Source of the DNA: Prostheceraeus crozeri
Lineage: Eukaryota; Platyhelminthes; Polycladida; Euryleptidae
Direction: 5' to 3'
NCBI GenBank assembly: GCA_907163375.1
Contig: CAJQUW010011279.1
Span: 104,501 to 168,500 of the forward strand
Length of the DNA stretch: 64,000 nucleotides
Shown: positions 42,200 through 53,400 of the stretch, piece by piece
How the letters are laid out: each line of letters starts with the position of its first letter
How positions within the stretch are numbered: the first letter of the stretch is position 1
The notes under the pieces: model-generated
Told to the model about the DNA's origin: nothing
The model's input: only the letters and a program-made list of their open reading frames with translations
Database searches by the model: none
Program-made: the position numbers and the translations under genes

Positions 42200-42281
42200 T
42201 CGTCTGAGGATGACGAACTCGGGAATTGCGTTGTCTTCATCGGTGAAGACGGGAATGTTGCTGGGTAGATGTCGCTTCCAT
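42080..42281 (-). pseudogene. Short serine-rich ORF behind a TATA/initiator
   Basis: ATG at 42,281 gives MEATSTQQHSRLHR and stops; shifting frame once yields a serine/acid-rich continuation (QFPSSSSSDEW). No family is recognised. The clear promoter upstream implies a real gene damaged by indels. Confidence 0.35.
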
Positions 42282-42298
42282 CGTGACTTCAAATTGAA

Positions 42299-42331
42299 TG
42301 AGAAGCGCTACAATTCTTCTTGGCTTATATA
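42299..42331 (-). promoter_or_regulatory. TATA/initiator promoter
   Basis: TATATAAG starting at 42,331 and TCATTC with its A at 42,299: 32-bp spacing. ATG follows 18 nt downstream. Confidence 0.6.
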
Positions 42332-42724
42332 GGGTTTTCAACAATGAATTGCTCAACAGCGAATTCAGAATGCTTCAGGGATAGCAATCGACTGCATAAT
42401 GTTCAAGTTGACTGATAGCAGATTCAACTTAATGATAGTATTCGCCAGTCCGAAGACTGCCCAGGGCAAACCGCGAGGAGGTTCTATCATGTCTTGCCCC
42501 ATGGTGGCCCTTAAGAGAGCCGATGGTTCGTTATCGGGCGAGTAACGTCATCATACACCCAACCATTATGCTGAGAGTGTCTTTTGACTCTCTCTTTGGT
42601 TGCACTGTCGACTTCCACAATTAGCTGGGAACATGGCTAAAAAGTGGAATGTAGCGCCATCCGTTGGATTGCGCAGTTGCTGTCATCGGATTGCCATCCG
42701 AGCAAGATTATTAAAAACTCTGTC

Positions 42725-42819
42725 CTTGCTCCTCTAGCCTGACAAACTCATCAAAAATTTCGCGGCCCTTATACTGCGGTCCGCGAGGAGAGCTGACTTG
42801 ACTGTTCGGCGTCTGCCAT
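42725..42819 (-). pseudogene. Short ORF behind a TATA/initiator
   Basis: ATG at 42,819 gives MADAEQSSQLSSR and then a stop; in the adjacent frame the peptide continues as YKGREIFDEFVRLEEQGQSF. One indel would join them into a protein of about 45 residues. No family recognised. Confidence 0.35.
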
Positions 42820-42827
42820 GATTGAAA

Positions 42828-42858
42828 TGAAATGAAATGAGAGGCAGTGGTTTATATA
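42828..42858 (-). promoter_or_regulatory. TATA/initiator promoter
   Basis: TATATAAA starting at 42,858 and TCATTTC with its A at 42,828: 30-bp spacing, 9 nt before an ATG. Confidence 0.55.
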
Positions 42859-43214
42859 CCCCCCTCTAACGCGACGCAACGTTCACCGTTGACCTGATAG
42901 CAGATTTCAACTTTAATGATAGTATTCGACCCAGTCCGAAGACCTGCCCAGGGCAAACCGCGTGGAGGTTCTATCATGTCTTGCCCCATGGTGGCCCTTA
43001 AGAGAGCCGATGGTTCGTTCTCGGGAGTAAATTGATGGGGTGGGTGAAGGCAGGCAAAGATCTGCAAAATGAAAAGATATGTATTAGAATAGTGATATAC
43101 TAATCTTATTTGCTTTTCACTTACCAAGTTAGTCATCCTTAGGCAGTCTCGCGGCTTCCTGATTGAAAATTTGTGCAGATGCCCGCGCATTCTTAGTGTG
43201 GCGGGGTGGAGCAT
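42852..43214 (-). CDS. Spliced small viral protein, unknown
   Basis: The minus-strand frame is open through a canonical 63-bp intron (43,062-43,124). Splicing joins MTNL directly to IFACLHPPHQFTPENEPS in frame and removes a low-complexity stretch. The second exon continues MGQDMIEPPRGLPWAGL and ends near 42,852. This exon is the third copy of the 135-bp repeat, so the family exists in three versions. The true start is unclear; the first ATG is at 43,214. I recognise no domain. Confidence 0.4.
   Translation of the reverse strand: MLHPATLRMRGHLHKFSIRKPRDCLRMTNLVSEKQIRLVYHYSNTYLFILQIFACLHPPHQFTPENEPSALLRATMGQDMIEPPRGLPWAGLRTGSNTIIKVEICYQVNGERCVALEGGI
43062..43124 (-). other. 63-bp viral intron
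   Basis: Minus-strand TTG|GTAAGT donor (43,124) and TTTTGCAG|ATC acceptor (43,062). Size matches the other short introns of the element. Confidence 0.6.
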
Positions 43215-43779
43215 TTCTTACTCGGATGTCCATGAAGCATACAATACTTTCGTCCAGACTTTTATTGACGAGGACTTCGCCGGCCAGATGGTTATCTCCC
43301 GAATAGGGATGTGGAACTCAAGCAAACGATCCTCATTCACAATCGTTCCCACATACATCCCTCATGCGCTCCAACTTCTCACACGCCTGCCTCTCATCCA
43401 ACCCCGCCGAGCCACAGGTCCTCTCCAACTCAACATTCCTCTCGCTCTCAACACACGATCATCCCATCCTTCATCATCCTCCTCAAAACTTCGCTTCTGC
43501 CTCTCCCATTCTCCTCTCTACCGCAGCACTCGCCCTCTATCTCACACTCATCATATCTCTTGTCTTCCAACACTCGCACATTCTCCTTCACTCTTTTCAC
43601 ACACACGCCTCATACGGATATTCTCATCTGCCACCTCCTTACATTTCACCTCACTTTCCATTTTCCAGCTCACACAACTACACTCAACGTTCTCTCAATT
43701 CATCACCTTCTTCAAACTTTTCGTAGTGCGATCTACCAACAAAGCATGTGCCGCTTGCTGCGAACACATGCTTCTTTCC

Positions 43780-44055
43780 ATGTCCTCATCCCACCGCGCG
43801 CCGACTGCTTCCGTACCCCACCACCCTTCACTATTGGGGAAGATGAGCTCTTCGGGGGGGTCGCTAATAACAATATTGGATACCTCCGACGATGACGTAG
43901 AAGCTCAACTTCCTCACTACACTTCCTCACTCGCTCCCTATCCAAATCCACATCATCCTCATCATCAACTCTCAAACACTCTCTTCCGCCACTTGTCAGC
44001 CTTCAAACCGGCCACAGCATTCTCTACCCGTCATTCTCCACAGCATTCCCACTAG
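43780..44055 (+). CDS. Possible small protein with SUMO-interaction-like motif
   Basis: 91 residues from ATG at 43,780. SLITILDTSDDDVE has the hydrophobic core plus acidic run typical of a SUMO-interacting motif; the rest is histidine/proline/serine-rich. The surrounding plus strand is C/T-rich, so the open frame could be due to composition alone. It belongs to the damaged right half of the virus. Confidence 0.28.
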   Translation: MSSSHRAPTASVPHHPSLLGKMSSSGGSLITILDTSDDDVEAQLPHYTSSLAPYPNPHHPHHQLSNTLFRHLSAFKPATAFSTRHSPQHSH

Positions 44056-44109
44056 CATTCTCCACAGCATTCCCACTAGCATTCTCAACAACATTCCCAC
44101 TAGCATTCA
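44038..44109 (+). repeat. Short tandem repeat, 24-bp period
   Basis: Three units of (CC)ACAGCATTCCCACTAGCATT(CT), the third with ACAACATT, then a partial fourth to 44,126. Confidence 0.65.
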
Positions 44110-44214
44110 TCAACAACATTCTTGGCCTCTTTCTCACAACATTCGCTCCTTCTCAGCATTCATCAACTCCAACAAATCTCAAATCGGTCACACAACCCTC
44201 CTGTACACTTCACC

Positions 44215-44469
44215 ATGCCTCCGATAAAACTCGGCTCCTGCCCAACAACCAACAGCACCCCTGCACTTCACACAGGCAACCCTATTCAGGATAACCATGT
44301 GGTCGGCCCCTGCCTTCCTTATGTGGTCCCTGATACCGTCTCGGCGGTTGATTCGACCGCATACACACATTTTAATGTGAAACTCTTCTTATTTCTATCA
44401 TTGTTCACCATTTTTTTGCTGTCGGTACTCAGATTTCTCGTTAACTGTAAGATAATGAAATTAGTATAA
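44215..44469 (+). CDS. Small tail-anchored membrane protein
   Basis: 84 residues from an ATG in good context (TTCACCATG). The first 55 residues are polar; the C-terminal segment VKLFLFLSLFTIFLLSVLRF is a clear membrane span followed by a short basic end. A tail-anchored or type II protein is expected. No relative is recognised. It is one of the few clean frames in the broken region. Longer in-frame opening upstream (from 44,122) exists but is C/A-rich and less likely coding. Confidence 0.45.
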   Translation: MPPIKLGSCPTTNSTPALHTGNPIQDNHVVGPCLPYVVPDTVSAVDSTAYTHFNVKLFLFLSLFTIFLLSVLRFLVNCKIMKLV

Positions 44470-44509
44470 GTTTTGAATCATGTAGTACAGTCATATTCCT
44501 AAAGCATTA

Positions 44510-45090
44510 CAACTTAGTCAGGAATGATAGATTTGAGTGTAGTGAGTGGCACTCGATCCCGTCGACAGCCCGAAGGCCTTGTACCGATCACTAGGGAAGT
44601 GAGAGATACTTCCCCGATACCCGCTCTTTACAGCTAAAGACATCATTGACACTGCCCCGAAGTGTAACAGCAACCGCCGAGTCAAAGGTAGTGATCAGTA
44701 GCTGGATCCTAACCCCCTCAAAAGCTGCCTTAGTTAAATTTCTGATAGCAGATTTGAATGTAGTATACAGCCCTAGAACATAATATCATCATTCAACATT
44801 CAACTTAGTCAACATTCAACATAATATCAACACTTAGTGAGGAATGATAGATGTGAGTGTAGTGAGTGGCACTCGATCCCGTCGACAGCCCGAAGGCCTT
44901 GTACTGATCACTAGGGAAGTGAGAGATCTTCCCCGATACCCGCTCTTTACAGCTGAAGACATCATTGTCACTGCCGCGAAGTGGTAACAGGAACGCCGAG
45001 TCAAAGGTAGTGATCAGTAGCTGGGATCTAACCCCTCAAAGCTGCCTTAGACTTAGTTAAATTTCAAATCTGATAGCAGATTTGAACTCA
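44510..45090 (-). repeat. Two ~250-bp tandem copies with a partial minus-strand ORF
   Basis: 44,514-44,755 and 44,834-45,085 are near copies, differing by indels. On the minus strand, each copy holds a different intact part of the same frame: copy one reads KAAFEGVRIQLLITTFDSAV onwards, copy two reads on to GLSTGSSATHYTHIYHSSL. A protein of about 75-90 residues seems to be encoded, broken once in each copy. The plus strand also contains nested inverted repeats: GATCCC/GGGATC, TACTGATCACTA/TAGTGATCAGTA and GGGAAG/CTTCCC in the second copy. Confidence 0.5.
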
Positions 45091-45354
45091 GGATACTTGA
45101 AAACCTTAGTCTATATGTTAAAAACTTTGAAAAAAGTGAAAATTAAGAATTTTTAAAAAATTCCGCATTTTACTACTCATACTACTTTTAAAAAATTTTA
45201 TCAGTAGTAAAGACACTATCAAACTCTATCATACAAACTTTGAAGTAGCTAGATAGCTTGCCTACTTCAAAAGATATAGTCCTTTGGAAAACACCGATAT
45301 CGTGAGAGCTCAGAGCGAGAACGACACGACGCTTTACCTCGACTTTCGATGAAG
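45091..45354. other. Leader region, no clear frame
   Basis: Lies between the TATA/initiator pair at 45,355-45,387 and the duplicated ORF. AT-rich; no convincing coding frame. Confidence 0.3.
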
Positions 45355-45387
45355 TGATCCAGACTTACGTGTCGGGGGGTTTATATA
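45355..45387 (-). promoter_or_regulatory. TATA/initiator promoter
   Basis: TATATAAA starting at 45,387 and TCACTTC with its A at 45,355: 32-bp spacing. Directed leftward into the duplicated 44.5-45.1 kb genes. Confidence 0.5.
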
Positions 45388-45602
45388 ATGTTCGGAAGAA
45401 AACTTAAAATGGCTCTATCCCTCCGAAAGTATTCATCGCTAGCGACATGCGGTTTTGTTTGGCAAACGATTCGTCTCATCATTCTTTAGCAATATGACAC
45501 CTGAACCATTTCTCATATGACCACGGGAAGTTGGTCCCGCCAGCATACATGTCCATGTAACATGCCACAAGTGAAAAAAATTCCTAGAGTGGTGAGAGCT
45601 CC

Positions 45603-45800
45603 AGTGTGGTGAAAATTTTGAAAAATTTAAAACATTCCGAAATTTCGACCTGGGAAACCTTTAAACCAAAACATTTTTCAATCAAATTTTCACTGACCTC
45701 ACCCCCCCCCACATCATTCACAGAAAATTTTGATGAAAAATGTTTTGGTGAAGGTCCCAGGTCGAAATTCCACACTTTGGAAAATTTTCAAAATTTTACC
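45603..45800. repeat. Inverted junction at the inner edge of the right repeat
   Basis: 45,603-45,700 carries the terminal-repeat unit in plus orientation (ATTTCGACCTGGGA..., CAAAACATTTTTCA), and 45,727-45,800 carries it inverted (TGAAAAATGTTTTGG, TCCCAGGTCGAAAT). The arms, about 80 bp each, are separated by a C-run and about 20 bp, so the region can fold into a long hairpin. Confidence 0.65.
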
Positions 45801-48516
45801 CATACAAAGCCACTCTGACACTTAGGATTTTTTTCAGGTGAGCGAGCTCCGACCTAAAATCTTGTAACCGCTCTAACTTTTGAACGAAGACAGATAGGAA
45901 CAAGCCGATTCTTTCACTGAATTTGTCTCACTCTTAGCTTTCAAACGAGCTATTGCACGACAAAATCCGTCCACTAGAAGCCAAGATCGAAGCAAGCTGT
46001 CCAGAGGGGGGGGGAAGTCAGTGAAATTTGATGAAAAATTTTTTTGTGACGGTCCCAGGTCGAAATTCCACACTTTGGAAAATTTTCAAAATTTTACCCA
46101 TACAAAGTCACTCTGACACTTAGGATTTTTTCAGGTGAGCGAGCTCCGACCTAAAATCTTGTAACCGCTCTAACTTTTGAACGAAGACAGATAGGAACAA
46201 GCCGATTCTTTCACTGAATTTTTCTCACTCTTAGCTTTCAAACGAGCTATGGCACGACAAAATCCGTCCACTGGAAGCCAAAATCGAAGCAAGCTGTCCA
46301 GAGGGGGGGGGAGGTCAGTGAAATTTGATGAAAAATGTTTTGGTGACGGTCCCAGGTCGAAATTCCACACTTTGGAAAATTTTCAAAATTTTACCCATAC
46401 AAAGCCACTCTGACACTTAGGATTTTTTCAGGTGAGCGAGCTCCGACCATAAAATCATCAATGTACACTCGCTCTAAAACCGCTCTAAAACTTTTTAACG
46501 GCTGGTCCCGATTGACTCGCAACAAAAATGTATGTCGAGCAGTTTTTTTCCCTCCTCTTTTCAAACGAGTAGCGGTAAGACAAAATAAAATTTCCGTCCC
46601 ACTAGAACCAAAGTTAGAAGATTGCTTGTCGTCGGTGGGGGGGGGGAGGTCCAGGGTGAAAGAAAAAGAAAGGTGATGAAATATTTGATATTGAAAAAAA
46701 AGACAAATTTATTTTTTGGTGACGGTCCCAGGACCCAGGTCGAAATTCCACAACTTTGAAAAAAATTTTTCAAAATATTTAAAATATTATTATAACCCAT
46801 ACAAAGCACAGCGGAGCAATTTTTATAACCCATACAAAGTCACCTCTGGACACTGTAGGATTTTTTTCAGAGTAAGCGAGCTCCGACCTAAAATCTTGTA
46901 ACCGATCTTAACTTTTGAACGAAGACAGATAGGAACAAGCCGATTCTTTCACTGAATTTGTCTCACTCTTAGCTTTCAAACGAGCTATCGCACGACAAAA
47001 TCCGTCCACTGGAAGCCAAAATCGAAGCAAGCTGTCCAGGGGGGGGGACGTCAGCCGAAAATTTTTTCTCTCGCTACTAAATCTAAACACACACATTACA
47101 GTCGTAGGATACAAACCAACCACGCACCCCTAGCACCGCCAAACTCACCCTACGCAACAAGACCAACACACCATCCCTCACACACGACGCCCACTAACAA
47201 TATCAAAATACAATTCAACCACACCCCGTCCACCCAGCACAAACACCCACAATAAACCATTCCCATACCCATCACCTTAATAAATCAAATACTCAAAAAA
47301 TACATTCACATCAAACCATACCCAGCATCATCCTCGCAACCGAAAAACACACAAACTCCAGCAAAACCCAATCACACCAAAACCAGCAGATATCCACCAT
47401 CCCCCAAAACCACCACCTCCACCAACCATCAAACCAACCCCCCAAACCCGCCCCCAACAATAACCAACAACACGACCTGACATTCACCTCCAAACAAAAA
47501 GACATCACACACAACAACTACAAAACAACACACCGCACCACACGCCCAAAATCCCCCCCAACCATCACCATATAACAATCCAATCTGAACCACATCATCC
47601 AATCACTAAAACACAAATACCCACACTCACTAAGCCACCCCCATCAAACCACACCCCAAACAACCAACTACAACCCAATACCCCAACCAACCCCTCCATA
47701 TCCCGACACCCAGCCTACCCCCTACATATCCCAAAAGACCACCCCATAATAACACCACTACCTCCCCCCAACCCACCAAAAACTCCACCCCACCAATTAC
47801 ATCACCATATGCTCAAACCCCAAAACCCGACCCAACAAAACCCCAAACCAAACTTCCCCCATCCCTAAACCCAACCTCCAAACGGGAAAACAAAAAACAA
47901 TATTCCAACACCAAGTACCCGCAACGACACTATCCCAAAAACCAAACAACACACCAACCCCACAAAAACCCTCACAAACCTCTGTGTCACCCACACCCCC
48001 CCGATTACACACGAGCGTACGCTAGACTTTGCAACTCCACCCCCCTACCGATGAAAGAATTTTCACGCTGAATCCGAATCTGACCTCAGTATTCTCATCC
48101 GATGCTTCGTTTTGACGCCTACACACAAAACGTCCCAAATTCTAACTCGTCGTTTTTCGAAAAAAGATGTTGAAACTTTTTCTCACCGCTTGACTTGAAC
48201 CTCACCGATGCAAATTTCACGCTGAATCCCGACCTCCGTTTTCCTCATCCGGACCGACCACTCCTCCACTCGAAACAACCTCAACATTCAGCAGATTGCA
48301 CGAAAAAACATCACACACTATAAGCCTCAAGACCTAATCCTAGGCGTCGCCCACTCATACCAGCGTCGACCAACTCAACCCGAGCTCACACTCAAATCGT
48401 TGCAGAGGGGGGGGAGTCAGCGAAACATGTTGTGAACGGGACCCACCTGCCGGCCACCACGACAGACCACAACCTCTGTCGTTCCAGAGGGGGGGGGCTC
48501 AGACCCGAGCACTCAC
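45730..48516. repeat. Right terminal inverted repeat, inner portion
   Basis: About four inverted copies of the ~297-bp unit (unit landmark CCAGGTCGAAATTCCACA at about 45,757, 46,055, 46,352 and, altered, 46,735). Each has a G-run of 7-10 bases preceded by CAGA or similar (46,002, 46,299, 46,632, 47,037). After an A/C-rich segment, a module near 48,065-48,170 and the GC-rich outer part (48,400-48,516) follow. Module order differs from the left repeat, so the right end is expanded and rearranged. Confidence 0.7.
47090..48005. repeat. A/C-rich, G-depleted block
   Basis: About 900 bp in which G is very rare on the plus strand and A plus C make up most bases. No coding frame is credible. The left terminal repeat has only a short counterpart near 22,010-22,075 (as reverse complement). 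Confidence 0.7.
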
Positions 48517-48559
48517 CCCGTGGAAAAAATAATGCTCTGCATTGCTAGCATATGTGCAA

Positions 48560-51500
48560 AGGCATTTACATGCCAGGAAATTACTAGAACTTTGCCCAGG
48601 TCAATGCTAGCATTTCCTTTATGCTATCATAGTGGCTAGCATCTTTTATGAGAATTTTGCTAGCACAATGCACTATTGCGATTGCTAAACATAATGCTAG
48701 GTATTTCTATAATTCTTCAATTATCCACACATGTGAAAACGCATTAAGTTGAAACATGCAGTAAATATTCATATCACATTAGCAATTTACAAATCATGAC
48801 GTGTTACAAACTCAAACACACCCATTCATATCTACATTTTCCGAACAACGTGTTTTGGCAGTTTCCAATCGACAAATGCACTTCTACAGAGAAACGAAAT
48901 GATCAAAAAATTTTTCAGCTACAATTACACGCATGAAGTGCTTCAAACTCCACACACCATACATATCCACAAATTTTCGAAAAACGTGTTGTAGGTGATG
49001 CTCCAGCCGACAGCCGACAAGTTCATTTGAGAATATACGTCCACGGATGATCAATTTTTTTAGCCATACACAGCATTCAAATATAGGCTACACACACCGA
49101 TTACCGACATTACATCGTGGAAAAAGAATCATGATCCATAATCTCATCATGAATCCATAATGCTGCAAATCTATGCGTAGGGAAAAACCAAAATCTCAAA
49201 CCATGATGAGGGAAAGCCGATTGCCTTGGTTTAGTAGGCCCTTACTCTGAATTATCTTCCTAGAAACAGCATAAGTGCCCAATGCCAAGCACGCGCGACC
49301 GATAAGGATATTCAAAAACATCTTTTCATGAAAATTAGGCAATCTACCACTGACAAATCCATTTGGAAAAAAAGTTCATCAACAAGCACAGGACTTTGAT
49401 TTATCATTGCAATATTAGTTAGGCAGTGACATGTTGAAAAAAGCTCAGCTCATGAGTTGACTTTTTGCGGCAGTTGTCGGAGCTGTTTTACTTGTTCTAG
49501 CCACATGTGGAAAAATAAAACGAGTTGCATTTCACCCGGACGCTTTAGCTTTCCGCTAAATAGCCTTTCGAAGCGTTACGCTGAGAATATTGCACAAAGG
49601 CTCCATAGCGATATGACAAATTCATGCAGATGGAGGAGCAAATGCACATTAAGGAAATGGGAATGTGATTCAAAAAATTCCCCGTATTGTCTGACCAAAA
49701 AGTTCAATTACATGCTATGAAGCGTTGAGCATAATCAGACAGAAAACACCTTTCGGAACGAGAAAAAAACGTAATACGCAAAATGCAATAACATGAAGTG
49801 CTTATAGCAAAAACGTTCACAGAGAAGTATTTTTTGAAAAGATAAGGCCCCAAAAATACAAAAGCAATGATTCTGAACTCAGTGCCCTTGTAGTGAACTA
49901 AATTCTTGTTCAGAGATCGTGGTTTTCTTTGAAATTCAGAGGGTGTAATATTTGCGGAGTATGTTCAGTTCGTCAGATAATGAAATCTACCTCTCGATTG
50001 CAGGCGAGGCAGGCGACAGCAAATTTTGAAGCTTTTCACCTTAGAAAAAGAGAAAAAAAAACACCATGCGACCGGAAAAACACGCAGAGACAAAATACAA
50101 TGAAGTTCATCCAGGGAAGTGAGTATTTTAGTTCCCAGCGATTTGTGGTAATCGGAAGAAAGTTCCCTGAGTTGTATTATTCTCTTCCATTCGTTGATAG
50201 CTATTTATCCTCCCTGGGGTTTTTCACGCGATAACTGTTGGATACACAACCCTATCATTGACAAAACATGCTTCTTCGAATCGTTTCTGGCAATAGATAC
50301 AACCTTTTCTTTGAAGCATGTCCCCAGAACCACATACTGCAAGTGCGGCCTCTCGCCAGGAGCATCGCACATCAAAAAACGACATTTCCCCAGCTTCACA
50401 AGATGTAGAGGATGTCGAAAATCCACTGTTCCGGAGTTTCACTATCTTCTTCAATAAGAGGCCTTGAACAAACTCGTCAAGATTTGGTTTGTTGTGTCCC
50501 ATTATGAAATCCCAACTGGATATGGTTGGGTGTCATCATTGAAAGTATGCTAAGAATAGGCCAAAGTGTCCAGTGGTGATGAGCTCCGATAATAGAGGGA
50601 GTCTCATCATTATTGATTTTTGCCATCTATTTTTTCAAAGTCTGCAGCAGTTGCACAACATTTGCCGAAGAAAAATTTTCAAATTTTCCCCCTCTAGCCC
50701 GATGTAAGCAAAGGATCCCGAATTTTAATGATTGGACACTGCAATGAATATTGTGAAGAGAAATTGTCCTTTTTTCAACTAATAAAGAGATTTAGGAACA
50801 TCATTTACTTGGTGCTTCCTTAGGAGATCGAGGAGAGAAACTTCATCGCAGCAACCTGATATATTGAATGTCACGTAAAACTCGTATAGTTTCAGGACGC
50901 ACCAGAGAAGATTTGCAATCGTCGTCAGTTGCTCATCTCAACTGGCTTCAGGCGAGAAGTAGTCGATATCACGTATATCATATCTCTGAAGATGTGAATT
51001 CCGCCTTATCGACAAACACCTTCACTTCCATCACCAGGCCCCTGAAACAAAAAGAACGGTTCAATAACATGCAATATTCCAGTGTATACCGCACGCTGCA
51101 TGCTGCACGTTGCATCATTAAAGGCATGACATCCAGTACACACAAGCCAAGGACTGGTGGAACGCGATTGATTTTTATTCTAACATCCGCCTTCCAATTA
51201 TTAGAGACTGGCACATCTGGCCTATAGTTTAAACTCCATCCCTTTTTATGTCCATTTTTCCACTTTCATTAGGCTGCGTGTGTTGCAACGTTTAAAACCT
51301 TTGTTAGATTTTAGAAGGGTGGCATCTGATTTCACACAGGGCCGGTTTCAAGCACCTTGTGGAAACCCTTGGTCAACAACATCATACGACTATCGGAGGG
51401 TATGGTGTGAATCATGTGCTATAGCCATGACAAAAATTCACCACTGATGGACTCCCAGGGGTTAAGCCAGGGCGTCCAAGTCACTGGTGTTGCATAGCTT

Positions 51501-53400
51501 CAATATAAAAAATTCATGCGCAATGAAGTATGCCACGATGTCACAGCGTCTTGAGGTGATTATTTCCTCCACATAGCTTTTTACAATAGTTAAAAAAGCA
51601 GATATATTAAGCAAAATAATTCTGAGCAGTTTCAAACCTAAAACTGTTAGAATTGATTAAAAATGTCCATCACACGGCACATTCACTGTTCCAGCACTAT
51701 AAAGCAACGTTATAAGTTGGCCAACTTCAAACTATTTCTCGCTCTTAGCATCAATTTCAAAGTTGTTTTGCAAAGATTTCATGTGCCATGCAGCCTTTCA
51801 TGGATTCACATCATTTTTTTCCCCAGTTACGCCTCTATATTGTGAACTTCAAGGGACCAAGGAAAAAAGACTCACTTGTGAGGAAAGATTCACTTTTATA
51901 GAGGCCTCCTAATTGCGATTGCACTATATGATTCCCTGCCAGAATTCAAGCTTGCAACGCGCTAAATTTTGCAGAAAGCAATTCATTATTTCGAAAGCAA
52001 ATCCTACCTGTAATTGCAATTCAATGAGGCCTTGCTTTTCTCTTTCAAACAAGCGGTTGCCGCAAAAAAGTAAACAAAAAAAACAAATAATGATGGATGC
52101 GAAATCAGAATATCACAATATGACATCATATAGGCCTATATACCGAAATCAACTCCTGGAGAATGATCATCAAAATGTCTCGAGAATAGATTTTCTCCTT
52201 TCTCACACAATTATCAATCGAAGTGTTCTTCAGATTCCCCTGATCCCATGACCCTTTTATAAACCTACATAATAATAATCATCGACAGCGAATGAGGGCA
52301 ACTGTCAATGCGGTCAATTCTCTCATCAATGGAGATCATGTCACAAGCACGACCCAAGGCTTGTCAGTCAGTCTTAACATTTTCTCTGAAGGAAATATCA
52401 TATGGTAGTGCTAAAAGAAAAGCATGTCAAAAAGTCATGTCTCTTGTTGAGATCATTATTCCAGCAAATACAATGAAAAATTCATTATGAAGAGGTTGAT
52501 CGGGGGGGATAAAAGAAGGGGGGGGGGGAAGGCCTCATAATACTTTCACTGTCAACGTCACGAGTTTTTCACTATGAGATTCACAAAGTACATGTAGAGA
52601 TAAATCGTCGACCTATACAGAAGTCAATGATTTTTTTGATGGGACCGGAGAACTAATTCACTACAAAGAGAGAGATTCACTTTATAAAAGTTTCACTCTA
52701 TTGATGTTCAACTGCAGTCCATTAAAAATGTCTTTTTCCAACACAATGTGAAAACTTTTAGATAGGCCAACCAAAACATTTATGGAGAATATTAGTCAAT
52801 CTTTTGTTCATAGAAATTAGCTCATGGCTACTTGCTGCTTTCAGTGATGTCACTGGAATGATGTCAAGAAATTTCCGCAGAATAGTTTCCCAGACTGGTC
52901 CCTTCTACATCATTTTGTTTGTCGCAAAATCGTTGGGCTCAACTAAGTTCGCATGCCGATGGCTCAGTTCAAAAGAAAATTTGCCAGTTTGGCTGGCAGA
53001 TTGCATTGAAAAGTCAATGGGCATTGCTCCAGCACAAGATTCTGTTGCTAAAACGCATTGAGCTTGTAGACTGTTCTAGCAGTGACTACGATGAAGAACA
53101 TGCCACGGGCTGTCAAGCGCAAATGAAAGTGACGAAAAATCAAAAAAGATGCATTCGATGCTCAAAATTCGCTTTGATAATCGAGGTAAATTCGATGTAA
53201 CTATTCATCTACTTCTACTTTCAACGACAGGACATGCTCGCAGAATGAACTATGCCGTATCAGGTAAGATTTTCAGAGCTACATTTATCATGCAAAAACA
53301 TTCAGCAAAGTACATTGTTGCTCTTTCTATTTCACGAAATACTATGGCACATACACAGCTAGCTCAAGCTGCATGCAAGTGTTCTCCGCTCAAACACGCA
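48560..53400. other. Insertion interior, no recognised gene
   Basis: AT-rich with short frames. I see no transposase motif. G-runs occur at 52,502-52,528. Possible exons are not excluded, since neighbouring genes are spliced. Confidence 0.35.

Larger units (their letters stand above)
41827..43026 (-). repeat. Three dispersed copies of a ~135-bp repeat
   Basis: Copies at 41,827-41,992, 42,405-42,540 and 42,889-43,026. Each holds TGATAGTATTCG, CAGTCCGAAG, CTGCCCAGGGCA, GTTCTATC and CATGGTGGCC. The third is part of an open minus-strand frame. Copies two and three are nearly alike apart from indels; the first is more divergent. Confidence 0.65.

Noticed and set aside
41827..43026. tRNA or SINE origin of the repeat (GGTTCGATTCT word)
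   Set aside because: The B-box-like word is only in one copy, no A-box or cloverleaf could be drawn, and one copy is coding.
43171..44055. A 294-codon open plus-strand frame
   Set aside because: Most of it is C/T-rich and reads as serine, histidine, proline and leucine; other frames on the same strand are also open. Only the last 91 codons are kept as a possible gene.
44740..45080. Hammerhead ribozyme (CTGATAGCAGATTTGAA)
   Set aside because: The conserved CUGANGA and GAAA core is not matched.
22078..47060. CRISPR-like array of repeats
   Set aside because: Units are about 295 bp, contiguous, and part of eukaryotic viral terminal repeats.
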